Positions 10,557-20,800 of a DNA stretch of 64,000 nt are shown in pieces. The position numbers and the translations under genes are program-made. Within the stretch, counting starts at the first letter, position 1. Every line of letters starts with the position of its first letter. The stretch is from Antilocapra americana. Taxonomy: Eukaryota > Chordata > Mammalia > Artiodactyla > Antilocapridae. The stretch is taken from positions 576,358 through 640,357 of the forward strand of contig ML664664.1 of assembly GCA_007570785.1 (NCBI GenBank). The letters are read 5' to 3'. The notes under the pieces are model-generated. The model saw only the letters and a list, made by a program, of their open reading frames with translations, did no database searches and had not been told where the DNA came from.

Positions 10557-10578
10557 GGACTTCCCTGGTGGTCCAGTA
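10557..10578 (+). mobile_element. CHR SINE head fragment fused to BovB
   Basis: The first ~21 bases of a CHR SINE (ggacttccctggtggtccag) stop abruptly and internal BovB ORF sequence begins at about 10579 in the same direction. Confidence 0.6.
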
Positions 10579-11925
10579 GATCATGGAGAAAGCAAGGGAG
10601 TTCAAGAAAAACATTTAATCCTGCTTCACTGACTACAGTAAACCCTTTGACTGTGTGTATCACAACAAACTGGAAAATTCTTAAGATGGGAGCACCAGAC
10701 CACCTTACCTATTTCTTGAGAAACCTGTATGTGGATCAAGAAGCAACAGAACTGGATATGGAACAATGGACTCGTTCAAAATTGGGAAAGGAGTATGACA
10801 AGGCTGTATACTGTAACCCTGCTTATTTAACTTATATGCAGAGTACATCATGTAAAGTGCTGGCTGGATGAATCCCAGCAAGCTGGAATCAAGATTGCTG
10901 GGAGAAATATCAATAACCTCAGATATGCAGATGGTATCACTCAAACAGTAGAAAGTGAAGAGGAACTAATGAGTCTCTTGATGAGGGTGAAAGGGGAGAG
11001 TAAAAAAGCTTTTCTGAAACTCAACATCCAAAAAATTAATACCATGACATCCGTTTCCATCATTTCATGGCATATAGAAGGGGAAAAAGTGGAAGTAGTG
11101 ACAGATTTTCTTTTCTTGGGCTCAAAATCACTGCAGATGGTAACTGCAGCCATGAAATTAAAAGACACTTGTTCCTTGGAAGGAAAGCTATGAGAAACCT
11201 ACAGGACTATGTGCTCAGTCGTGTCTGACATTTTGCAACTCCATGCACTATATATCCAGTCAGGTTCTTCTATCCATGGAATTTTCCAGGCAAGAACACT
11301 AGAGTGGGTTGTCGTTTCCTACTCCAGGAGATCTTCCTGATCCATGGATAAAACTCGCATTTCTTGCACTGACAGGCAGATTCCTTACCACTGTGCCACC
11401 TGGGAAGCCCATGACAAACTTAGTGTATTAAAAAGCAGAGATGTCACTTTGCTGACAAAAGTCCATATAGTCAAAGCTCTGGTTTTTCTAATAGTCGTGA
11501 AGATGTGAGAGTCAGACCATAAAGAAGGCTGAATGTTCAGGAATTGATGCTTTAGAATGGTGGTGCTGGAGAACACTGTTGGGAGTCCCTTGGACTGCAA
11601 GGAGAGCAAACCAGTCAATCCAATTTCCTAAAGGAAATCAATCCTGAATACTCATTGGAATGACTGATGCTGAAGCTGAAGCTCCAATACTTTGGCCACC
11701 TGATGTGAAGAGCCAACTCGCTGGAAAAGATCCTGATGCTGAGAAAGACTGCAGGCAAAAGGAGAAGGGGGGGAGCAGAGGATGAGGTGGTTAGATATAA
11801 TCACTGACTCAATGGACATGAATTTGAGCAAACTTCAGGAGATAGGGGAGGACAGATGAGCCTGGTGTTTTACAGTCTATCGGGTTTCAAAACATTGGAC
11901 ATGACTTAGAGATTGAACAACAAAT
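10579..11925 (+). pseudogene. BovB LINE, 5'-truncated, decayed, SINE-interrupted
   Basis: Encodes the C-terminal half of the BovB ORF2 product (reverse transcriptase) from the block before the motif A aspartate. The 'gcttcactgactac' segment corresponds to the F-x-D motif; the later YADD block is altered ('tatgcagatggtatcact' gives YADG). Multiple frameshifts and stops break it. A Bov-tA sits at 11201-11410. The 3' end lacks a clean terminal repeat, ending near 'agagattgaacaac'. The copy is clearly older than those at 36.2, 42.4 and 53.3 kb, and cannot make protein. Confidence 0.9.
11201..11410 (-). mobile_element. Bov-tA SINE inserted in BovB
   Basis: Complement of Bov-tA ('ggcaagaacactagagtggg', 'ccacctgggaagccc'). 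Flanked by an imperfect direct repeat, atgagaaacct at 11190-11200 and atgacaaactt at 11411-11421. Removing it restores BovB collinearity. Confidence 0.9.
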
Positions 11926-12101
11926 GGTCCCTCAATACAACTGAAACTCACTGATTTTACATGTTGTATGTGTTTTCAGTCAACAATTTGCTGCCCCAAA
12001 CAAAACACTTTGGCTTGCCCTCTCTTGCTTTTAGGAATATCCCATTAGCTGATGAAAAATCAAGTGTTTTCCCTACCATAATATCAACATTATTTTCCTT
12101 C

Positions 12102-12497
12102 TGTTAGGTAGTTAGAATAGGAAAAAGGAGTCCAGAATGGCAGTGGCTAAAAGACAAGGAAGGGAAAAGCCTGCGAAAATAGAACAAAAGAAGGTCCAAG
12201 GACTGGAGTGAGGACCTCAGGTAAAACAAACAGCACTCCTGCCTGGCCCAATTTACACAGGGCAGGCCCGGGGAGGAGAAAAAACATACAAAAAGAGGAG
12301 CCAAAGGGCGGGGGCCACTCTCCCACTCGCACTTTTCTCTTCTCTCTCTCCCTCTTCTATGCCCTCACGCCTCGAGGATGTATTTTTCTTTATTTTCTAC
12401 ATAAAACTGAACTGTAACACTGGTCCATCCGAGAGCTGGTCTGTCACTTCAAATTTTTGTTGAGACAGAACCAAGGAAATGGCACACTCCCCCGACA
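12102..12497 (+). repeat. Solo LTR of a class I ERV, 396 bp, 4-bp TSD
   Basis: Begins TG (tgttaggtagttagaat) and ends CA (cactcccccgaca). It is bracketed by CTTC at 12098-12101 and 12498-12501; 4-bp duplications are typical of gammaretrovirus-like integrases. Inside are a TATA-like 'acatacaaaaag' at 12284, a C/T-rich R-region stretch near 12331-12361, 'ctacataaaactg' near 12399 as the polyadenylation region, and a 'ccatccgagagctggtctgt' U5 block. No internal retroviral sequence remains on either side, so it is a recombination product. Confidence 0.8.
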
Positions 12498-12501
12498 CTT
12501 C

Positions 12502-13059
12502 TACCATCTAAAGCAAATATCAGTATGCCCTTCTCTAATTAAGTAGAAAAGGAAATCATGTAAGTTCTTGTGACGTTTTCTGCTTATAAGTATCAGTTTT
12601 ATCATATTTTGCAAAGAGGTATTTTCTTTCTTCCAGAAACTCCAATTTATTTTCTATCCTCCTTTTATCTACTGAATACTATTAAATTTGTAGAATTCAA
12701 ATAGATGAAATAGCCACATAAGGTATAGTTCTATGTTCTGTATCTATCCTTTTCTTTCCCTTCTGGAGAATGTTGTTTCACTTTCTTCAAATACATACAA
12801 CATACTGTTTTAGACTTCTCCTGGGCCTCAACCACACACTTCCATAAACACTGTGCTACTTTTTGTTTGTTTTTAAAATAAGAGCAACACTCTTTCTTTG
12901 CTCAGGGTAAAATCTTCAGAATCAGATTTACTTATTACCTAAGCACTTATTTTCATCTACATTCTCACTGTGACTTATAATAATGGAAATTGATAACAAA
13001 GGGGGGCAGCATTTGTCACCCAAAAATATGTCTCTTTGTCATAAGAATTATTTTATGTT
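12502..13059. other. Unassigned AT-rich sequence
   Basis: No repeat or coding feature recognised. Confidence 0.4.
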
Positions 13060-13800
13060 GTTTTTAAGAAACAGCAGGCATAGGGAAAGCTCTGGAAACT
13101 GAACAGAAGTTATCCTTTTTAAGAGACATTCATAAGGGAAATCTCCATTTGTAAGGGTGTCTCCTTCTCTGTACCAGGAAAAGAAGGGGGAGTACAAATC
13201 TCTATAAACACTTATCAATGGAGAAGGCTACAGATTAAATCTGCAAAAACACCTTACCCTTGTTTACTGTGCCTTTGTTACTAATGTCCCTTAACTTGCC
13301 TTCTTCCCACCTCGCCCCCAGCATTTTTTTTTTTCTTTAGCTGGAGATGTTATTGAAGGTGGTTTTATTTAAACAGCTTAGCCCATATGGGAGAATTACT
13401 CCATTTTCTTGGGTATCTCCCATGTATACAGGAGGTATAAGTGAAAGTGAAAGTATTAGTTGCTCAGTTGTGTTAGTTGGTCAGTCCTGTTTGACTCTTC
13501 TGATCCCATGGACTGTAGCCCACCAGGCTCCTCTGTCCACAGAATTCTCCAGGCAAGAATACTGGAGTGGGTTGCCATGACCTTCTCCAGAGGATCTTCC
13601 TGACCCAGGGATCAAACCCGGGTCTCCTGCATTGCAGGCAGAGTCTTTCCCATCTGAGCCACCAGGGAAGCCCATACAAGATGTATACCTGTTATTAAGT
13701 TTGTTTGTCCTTCTCCTGTTAATATTTTATTATTTGGGAGGCGGATCTCAGCCAAGAACTACGAAGAGTAAAGGGAAAATTATTTTTCTTTCCCTACAAA
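13060..13800. repeat. Possible old LTR-retrotransposon fragment, SINE-interrupted
   Basis: 'gtaagggtgtctccttctct', 'acccttgtttactgtgcctt', 'aacagcttagcccatatggg' and, past the SINE, 'cggatctcagccaagaacta' form one element as I remember it from other mammalian loci. I cannot name the family. A Bov-tA splits it at 13438-13673. Confidence 0.3.
13438..13673 (-). mobile_element. Bov-tA SINE
   Basis: Complement of Bov-tA with an intact B-box region ('gatcaaacccgggtctcctg') and closing 'ccaccagggaagccc'. Its tail end carries a small internal duplication: 'gttgctcagttgtg' followed by 'gttggtcagtcctg'. Confidence 0.92.
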
Positions 13801-14088
13801 AATTACACAGTAAAATTCTGAAGCAGGATGTATATAAATCTAGTAAAACAAACCAAAGAAAAAACAAACCAGAGATTATGATGTTTCTATATTGCATTCT
13901 ATAATAGTAATTCAGGAGTCAAAGCATTCAAACAGATCCCTATAAAGATATTTAATAAACAACTGCAAAATAAAAATCACATTTTATGGCAAGACAAGAA
14001 AAACTTAAACATAAAAATTTTTCTCTGCTCTTTGGACTTGTCAACTACAAATTGGCACTTGCCATCTACCTCTACAAGGATTAAGTCA

Positions 14089-14501
14089 TGAGCTGTTGTA
14101 CCTGCTAACCTTTAACACCCCCGGAAGGAGTTCAGGGCAGAGACCAGGAATGTGGCGCTCTGTGCTCTGGCAAAAACTAGCAGAACAGTCCTCAGAGAGT
14201 TAAGGTATTTTCAAGAGAAGATTTGATGAACCCAATTCTTGTATCTCCTCTTATCTAGGGAAGCACTAAAATCCTTTATGGTGATACTTACTCTTCATGA
14301 CTTGCAGAAACCTTCTGGAAAAGTATGTGCTTGATTGCATATATTCCCCGTTCACTAATATCGCATATATAATGACTTTCCCCCTACCTCTTTGGAGCAG
14401 TTTCTCAGCGTTATCTAAAATGCGGTCTCCCAGGGTACAGTCATCACTTTACCCCCAATAAAACTTAACTCACGATTCTCATGTTGTGAATTTCTTTTTC
14501 A
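14089..14501 (+). repeat. Solo LTR of an ERV, 413 bp, 4-bp TSD
   Basis: Begins TG (tgagctgttgtacctg) and ends CA (ttctttttca). GTCA occurs directly before (14085-14088) and after (14502-14505). AATAAA at 14457-14462 is followed by 'cttaactcacgattctcatg' and a T-rich U5 end. The upstream 'ttatctaaaatgcggtctcc' block is shared in design with the next LTR. A bovine class I type is likely; exact name not assigned. Confidence 0.78.
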
Positions 14502-14564
14502 GTCAAGAGCCTCCTCTCTCCCCTCTACTGTGCATTATGTTCTGCATTATGTGTTGATCAAACT

Positions 14565-14905
14565 TCTCTCATCGGCAGAAATACTCGTTCAATTATAAAC
14601 AGCAATATTCTCCTAGTATCAACAAGACAACTCCTTAAAAGATGTCATCATTCCTCTGTGATCTTGTAGGGGCCACAGTGCGGCTTAGATCTGGATTATG
14701 TAATCTGTCATTTAATGTACAACCCTGTGTCTCCAAAAACAAAAGTATATAACTGTGCCTGGAGTTCTGACAAGTGGAACATTTCTAAGAGCTTTCTGAG
14801 ATGCTGTTCCTGGATTATAGTCCTCAATTTGGCTAGATAAAAGTGTCCATTTCTTTCTTAGATTGATCAATTAATTTTTCACCAACACAACTCACCTTCA
14901 TATTA
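14565..14905 (+). repeat. Second, more decayed ERV LTR
   Basis: 'agtatataactgtgcctgga' (TATA-like), 'gagctttctgagatgctgtt', 'attatagtcctcaatttggc', 'tagataaaagtgtccatttc' and a T-rich end 'ttaatttttca' follow the R/U5 design of class I LTRs. Ends are approximate, and no convincing TSD was found. Confidence 0.6.
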
Positions 14906-15126
14906 TTGTTAATTTTGTCCACATCATGTCAACAGTCCTTTATTAATTTTCCTGGGGGTGCTAACCAAAGGACATCATCTAGCATGTAGCCTGCCTCTCA
15001 ATTCTGCCCTGTCACGGCCCTTTCTCTCCATCTCACTAGCAAAAATAACATTGCAGCCACTTTTGTCCTCTTAACATCAGCCAAAGGTTTTAGATTTTAG
15101 CCAGATAGGAACCATTAAAAAAGAAA

Positions 15127-15632
15127 TGACAGGATCCAAAGAGTCACCTCGTGCTAAAATCAAGACTTAATACCTAAGCTAATTGCAATCACAACCTTCC
15201 CCAGGAATGAGATCTTAAGTGGACAGTCAGGAATTTCCCGATTAGCACCAATTAGGTAACCCACTTAATAAGACCCCTTTGTCCCCAGTGGAAGATGAGC
15301 TAATCAGAAATAATTTTGTTCTTGTTGTGTATGACTTGTCTTTAAATACCTCTCCCTTTCAGCCGCCCTTTGGAGCTTCCTGCAACCACCTAGATGAAAT
15401 GCTGCCCAATTCAAGAATTGTTCAATACATTCAGTTCAGTTCAGTTGCTCAGTCATGTCCGACTCTGCGAGCCCATGGACTGCAGCATGCTAGACTTCCC
15501 TGTCCATCACCAACTCCCAGAGCTTACTCAAACTCATGTCCATCAAGTCAGTGATGCCATCCAACTGTTTCATCCTCTGTTCGTCAATCTTTTAAATTTA
15601 TTCGGTTCAATATGTGTGCTTTTTTCCAAACA
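15127..15632 (+). repeat. ERV LTR with PBS-like sequence downstream, probably a 5' LTR
   Basis: Starts TG after an A-rich purine tract (15117-15126). 'gtctttaaatacctctccct' is the TATA region at 15341, and it ends 'tttttccaaaca'. Immediately after it, 'tttggtggcagcatcaggat' (15635-15654) sits where a tRNA primer-binding site belongs, and 'gctgtaggtaagt' (about 15751-15763) resembles the leader splice donor. The LTR is split by a BovB-tail insertion at 15428-15604. Confidence 0.55.
15428..15604 (-). mobile_element. BovB/Bov-A 3' fragment inserted in LTR
   Basis: Complement of the BovB 3' end (repeated ttcag, 'tcatgtccgactctgcgagc', 'gcagcatgctagacttccct'). GTTCAATA at 15420-15427 recurs at 15605-15612 as the TSD, so this is a separate 5'-truncated insertion into the LTR. 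Confidence 0.83.
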
Positions 15633-16113
15633 TTTTTGGTGGCAGCATCAGGATCCTAAGTGAACTTCTGATGGCATTCAGGAACAACGAGAAACAGGCA
15701 TGGTCCCTGAGAACCTCTTCTGAGTCCCTGTTTTTCTTGCTGTTTCTGAGGGCTGTAGGTAAGTTTCTCTTGATTCTAAGCTCTGCTCTCTTTACATTGA
15801 GTCCCCAGTCTGAATTAGCTTCTAGTCCAGGGCCTGGTGAGTCAGCTTGAGCTGACTCAAGGTTCTACCTGGAAGCCAAGTCCCTTGGCCTTCATTCAGT
15901 TTGCAGTTAATTACCCACTTTCCCCACTGGAATCTCTTTCCCCACTTCCAGTCTGTAAGCCCCTATTTACTGGTGTCTGCTGGTTTTGTCCATGTTAGGA
16001 ATTGCTGGTAGCATGTACAGCCTTCTACTGTTCAGTAACATTTCCTTAATTACTGCTGGTGTGTTAAGGTGCACATACTTGTTTGTCTTGCTTTGTGTAC
16101 ATAAAGGCTACCT
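15633..16113 (+). other. Putative ERV leader remnant
   Basis: Follows the PBS-like site. Non-coding and CT-rich in parts, with a splice-donor-like aggtaagt. No gag frame is visible before the next SINE. Confidence 0.4.
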
Positions 16114-16122
16114 AAAAGAGAT

Positions 16123-16323
16123 TTCTTGGTGGCTCAGATGGTAAACGTATCTGCCTGCAACGTGGGAGATCTAGGTTTGATCCCTGGGCTGGGAAGATCC
16201 CCTAGAGGAGGGCATGGCAACCCACTCCAGTATTCTTGCCTGGAGAATCCCTAGGGACAGAGGAGCCTGGTGGGTTACAGTCCATGGAGTTACAAAGATT
16301 CAGACACAACTGAGTGACTAAGC
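16123..16323 (+). mobile_element. Bov-tA SINE with TSD
   Basis: Head 'ttcttggtggctcagatggt', B-box region 'ggtttgatccctgg', tail 'ccactccagtattcttgcct'. AAAAGAGAT at 16114-16122 recurs at 16324-16332. Confidence 0.93.
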
Positions 16324-16658
16324 AAAAGAGATGGGATCTTTCATTTCTAAAGAGTCAAGTGCACTACCTTAGGGCATGCTTGCTTATTTTATATCTAAGA
16401 ACTACAGTCTCAGAAGCTGTAAATATCTATAAAAATAACAAAATATGACTGACAACAACCTAGAATTACAATGGCCATGATGGAGAATGTTCCAATTAGA
16501 CAAGTTCATTTCACAAGTATACTTGGAAATAAGGGTTCTAAAAGTAAACAAATATGATGAGATATCTATTTTAATTGGTCCTCCAGAAGGCTTCAAAATT
16601 CCAAAATAGCTTCACTGAAAGTTTCATTGCCAAAGGCTATTCAAAAAAATTAAAGGTA

Positions 16659-16880
16659 AAGACTTTGTTGTTGTTTTAGTCGCTAAGTCACGTCCGATTC
16701 TTTGAGACCCCATGGACTGTAGCCCACCAGGCTTCTCTGTTCATGGGATTTCCCAAGCAAGAATACTGGAGTGGGTTGCATTTTCCTCCTCCAAGGGATC
16801 TTCGCTACCCAGGGATCAAACCTGAGTGTCCTGCATCGGCAGAGGGATTCTTTACCACTGAGCCACCAGGGAAGCCTGAA
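16659..16880 (-). mobile_element. Bov-tA SINE with TSD
   Basis: Complement of Bov-tA ('ccgattctttgagacccc' to 'ccaccagggaagcc'). TAAAGGTA is present at 16651-16658 and 16883-16890. Confidence 0.92.
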
Positions 16881-17109
16881 AATAAAGGTATCTAAATCAA
16901 AAGACTGTGAGATGGACCCAGTCCCTACTAGTCCCCCTCTTCTCCTTTATTTAATTACTTGTTCTAGTCATCCTCTGTTTTAACCATCTTTCCATTCTGA
17001 AAAGACTACAAGACTATAACAAGAATCTTTCTGGAACCAAACAGAACCCTGAATCCCCCCCTCATCCCACTCAAGTACAAAAACAAGGAGTTAATAATTA
17101 GGAAAACAG

Positions 17110-17706
17110 AATCATGGACCCAGTGTCTGATGCACACTACTGAGCTGTTTTACAGATACTGTAACTGCCACCAGAGGGGAAAAAAAACAAATTGCAAGAT
17201 GATCAGACTGTAGCTGTGACGTAAGATGCTTCATCTTGAGCTGTACTGAATCTATGGCTAGCACGATTAGAAGAACTGCCCTCAAGAGAATGGGATTAAC
17301 ATGATTACACATAATAATCTGTATCTTTATGGGCATCAAAATTATTGCCTATGTTTGCAAGTGGATAACTAAAATTGTCAGCAAAGAGATGCTACAGACT
17401 CATGTTAACATATTTCACTGTAAGAATACAGTGCTCTAGGTCAGCATGAGGAAGTCATAGAGGATTACCCCTCATCCCATAGAAATGGAATGATGTCTGA
17501 CAAGTGGGGATTTGTAAGCAGCTCTTTACAGTAAATCATTCTCAGCAGGAAGCCCCTTTTTGTCATTTAGTAAAGCAGTATTTTAACTTTCAAACTGGCA
17601 CCCCATACTCTACTCATCTCCACTCCTAGCACACCTTTCAAATGTTTTAATCACACAATACCTTGCCTAACTTGTCAATTCTTTCCACAGACCAAAGAAG
17701 TAGAAA
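17110..17706 (+). pseudogene. ERV 3' coding remnant, copy 2
   Basis: Collinear with 7030-7647. In the frame corresponding to copy 1's 83-codon reading frame it keeps a similar hydrophobic stretch (residues like IIICIF then GIKII) but has an in-frame stop before it and another near 17438. It is therefore a dead copy. The intron-like pyrimidine stretch plus 'ccacag' before the A/G-rich tract is also mirrored in copy 1 ('tcttag'). The env-tail identity is inferred only. Confidence 0.4.
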
Positions 17707-18068
17707 TGAAGAATAGTAAATAACAGATGACCTGATCTTTTCCCTAGACTTCCCCTTCAGTAATCTTGCAAACAAACTGTGAAAAAGGTAACGTCTAAAG
17801 AAAGATCATGAGGAGTTGACAAGCCTGCACACAGTGGGGGATGGAGACGTCTCTGACCCTTGCCCCCAATGATTAACTGAGATTACTCTTCCAATTTCCT
17901 TTTGAAAGTTTCATGGCCAAGCAAAATCTTTGGAGGTAGTTTTGGGGGGATGCTGAGTTCACCATCTTCCCAGATTGCTGGCATTCTGATCAGAGGCACC
18001 ATTCCTTTCTACTATTTATGAATATAGATTCTGTAAGTTGCAGGCAGTGGGACCCCCACTTGACAACA
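17707..18068 (+). repeat. ERV 3' LTR, copy 2
   Basis: Starts TG after 'caaagaagtagaaa' and ends around 'cccccacttgacaaca'. Keeps 'cttccccttcagtaatc', 'tcatggccaagcaaaatctt', 'ttcaccatcttcccagattg' and 'tgtaagttgcaggcagtggg'. It aligns with 7648-8004 and is diverged from it. It differs from the LTR at 15127-15632, so the two are not ends of one provirus. Confidence 0.55.
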
Positions 18069-19516
18069 TGGCAAGTTAATGGCCTTACCAACACCCCTGT
18101 ATCTACCTCTCAAGCAGGGGCCGTTTATAGGCCCTTCCTCAATTTTAGCAATGGTTAAGTTATAATCAACAAAAACCCTGTATCTGCAGAGGGAATCCTG
18201 GGGCACTGGCAGAAACCAGAGAAAGGTGAGAATTTTTACCAGAGTCAGCTCTCCCTCATTTCTGTCTGTAGTGCCTGTTTAGAGAAGAAAATAAAATTTC
18301 ACAACATCTTTTCAAATCCAGAGCTGTTGCTTAGTGATACTTTCTTTCACAAGGATGGCTAGTGTCTTCTTGCTTTGCATCCTTAGTACCTGGCTTGGCT
18401 TTCTGCTCACCAGGGATATGCAAGCAGGCTGTTGTTCCTCCTTTGGGTTATCTTCAGGAGTGACTGTAGATCTTGGGAAGGTAACAGCTTTTGCACCTGC
18501 TTTGGGGACACCAGTTAAGGCAAGAGGTTTCTGAATATTGCCAGAAATATTCATTGCTTATCTAGGCTGAAACCTAACAGTATTTAAAAGGATTTAATAG
18601 CTTTATAACCAGAAATTTAGCCAAACTGGAAGCTGATATTCATGGTCTGATAGCAAAAGACAATTTTTAGGCCAACTCCTCTAAGCTAAATGTAACCAGA
18701 GAGAAGCATTTCAACACAGGTGGATGGATGTGTCAGTCCTTTAACCTCCAGGCTACAACCCAATTTTTGGATGAATTGAGAGCAACTGCCCTTCTCTTAC
18801 AAATTTTTACAAAACTGAAAATATAGCACTAGAGGACTGCAGGAAAAAGAAAAGGAGGGAGAGGATTTTTTAAAATACTGCTACAGAAGCAACCTTGTCC
18901 CAAAATCTAGTTCAAGCAAAATTTGTAAATGAAAACTGTAAGATCTCAGTTTATGTTTGTCTATATGCTTATGTATGTCTGTATATATGTGCGTGTATGT
19001 GTGCTGTAGATGTATTTACCTACCTCTGAATGGTACTGGTAAAATTATTTTGTAAAAGAGCTCTATTTAACTGATTTGAAGAAACAAGCAATTTTATAGA
19101 CTTATTTTTCAAACTAACCCAAATAGTTTTCAAGTTCACATGATCTGGGGTAATCTTCAGTAAATAGAAGCTACTTTAAATTTGTTGGTTTCATTAAAAT
19201 AAGTCTGTCTTTAGAATTACCAACATTGAATGTCACGCAGGTATATAACTTTTTATTTGAACTGGGATTATTAGTCAAATGAGTTCATATTACCACTTAC
19301 AGAATTTGTTGGTCTGAAAAAATACCCTAGGATGATGACTGATTTTGTCTAATGTCTCATGAAGCTTTTGTTAGTGGTCTAAATATAATTGTTAAAAATA
19401 AGTAAATTAAATGGATGTGAGTTTAAAGTTTCTACGTAAACTTTTAAAATGGCTTTCAAGTATCCTTTTGGAAACTTGAATATTAAAATTTTGCTAAGTT
19501 AAATTAAATGATGGAT
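18069..19516. other. Unassigned sequence
   Basis: No named repeat. A 66-codon plus frame at 18334-18534 has a hydrophobic N-terminus but nothing else that supports a gene. 18930-19010 is a TG/TA-rich simple stretch. Confidence 0.4.
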
Positions 19517-19527
19517 AGTCATTGAAT

Positions 19528-19745
19528 GGGCTTCTCAGGTGGCGGAGTGGTAAAGAATCCACTTACCAATGCAGAAGATGCAAGAGATGTGGGTTTGATC
19601 TCTGGGTCAGGTAGACCCCTGGAGAAGGAGATGGCAATCCACTCCAGTATTCTTGCCTGGAAAATCCCATAGACAGAGGAGCCTTGCGGGCTAGTCCATG
19701 AGGTTGCAAGGAGTCGGACATGACTTATCAATTAAACAACAACAA
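19528..19745 (+). mobile_element. Bov-tA SINE with TSD
   Basis: 'gggcttctcaggtggcggag' to 'gagtcggacatgactt', then an A-rich 'aaacaacaacaa' end. AGTCATTGAAT at 19517-19527 recurs at 19746-19756. Confidence 0.93.
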
Positions 19746-20057
19746 AGTCATTGAATAGGTACATCATTTCCAAATGAGATAAAATACTGAAACATTAATC
19801 ACTGAACATAGGTTTATCTACTTTTTGTTTCCTTTTACAGATGAATTAAAGATATCTGGGTATATTAACAAGTATATTTATACCTCACTAAGGCATGTTT
19901 CTAGAAATTATTAAAAAAATACTTATAAATCTGCCAATCCATACAATGCTAATGTAAAGACAGATCATAATTGGTTTCCTCTTAGTTTTTATAAGTAATC
20001 CAAATCTTCTCCAGTACTTTGAATTATCAGGTTTCTTACTTTCACCAATAAAATGGA

Positions 20058-20215
20058 TATGAAATGGCATCTCATTTTAGTACTGATTTGTGATTCCTTG
20101 TTCACACTTGTGGCTGACCACTTTTACACAACTTTCCTCCTATGTGCTTCTTCCTCTGTGAAGTACCTATTCATGTCTTTAGAAATTTCATTGTGTCATT
20201 TATCCTTTTCTTCAC
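20058..20215 (-). mobile_element. Old L1 ORF2 fragment
   Basis: Plus strand shows worn complement of the L1 ORF2 end: 'ggcatctcattttagtactg', 'tatgtgcttcttcc', 'aagtacctattcatgtcttt'. Too diverged for a subfamily. Confidence 0.5.
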
Positions 20216-20424
20216 ATAAGAAAAATTTACACTGAAAAACTCAAAGACACCTCAAAGAAAGAGGAAAGCTCTTAAGATCAAATAAAAAATCTCAATTTCA
20301 GAGAATAAATAGCTTCTTCACCTTCAGTAGTTGATGGCCAAGTGATGCTATACTGGTCTGTGATTTACAGATTAATTCCAAACTAATTTAGAATGAGTTT
20401 TTTTCTCCAAAGAAGTTATTCTTT

Positions 20425-20800
20425 TTGGACATTGCTGGAAGAAGTATTGAGTATTACAACCACTTTGGAAGACAGGTGACAATATCTTGCAAAGATGAAT
20501 ATTCATATATTCTATGGACTAGCAATTTCCCTGTTAATCATATATCCCAAGGAAACTTCTGCACACATACACCATCACCATCATGGGATATAAACAGGAA
20601 TGCCCACTGAAGCTCTCATAGTTGTAAAAATCTGAAAACACCTATCAGTAGGAAAACGGATAAATAGTAACATAGAAATCATTGAATAGCAGCTGCATGC
20701 AATAAGGATGAATGTTAGCAGTATAATTCTGAATAAAAAAAACTAATGCCATAAATGTCATGTTGCAAGATAATAGTTTGGTATAATAACTGATTTATCT
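20425..20800 (+). mobile_element. Old L1 ORF2 3' fragment
   Basis: 'acaaccactttggaagacag', 'tagcaatttccctgttaatc', 'gcacacatacaccatcacc' and 'ggaaaacggataaatagtaa' follow the order of the L1 ORF2 3' end. Many stops; an ancient L1M-type copy. Confidence 0.65.

Noticed and set aside
15127..18068. One provirus with 5' LTR at 15.1 kb and 3' LTR at 17.7 kb
   Set aside because: The two LTRs do not resemble each other, so they cannot be the paired ends of one element.
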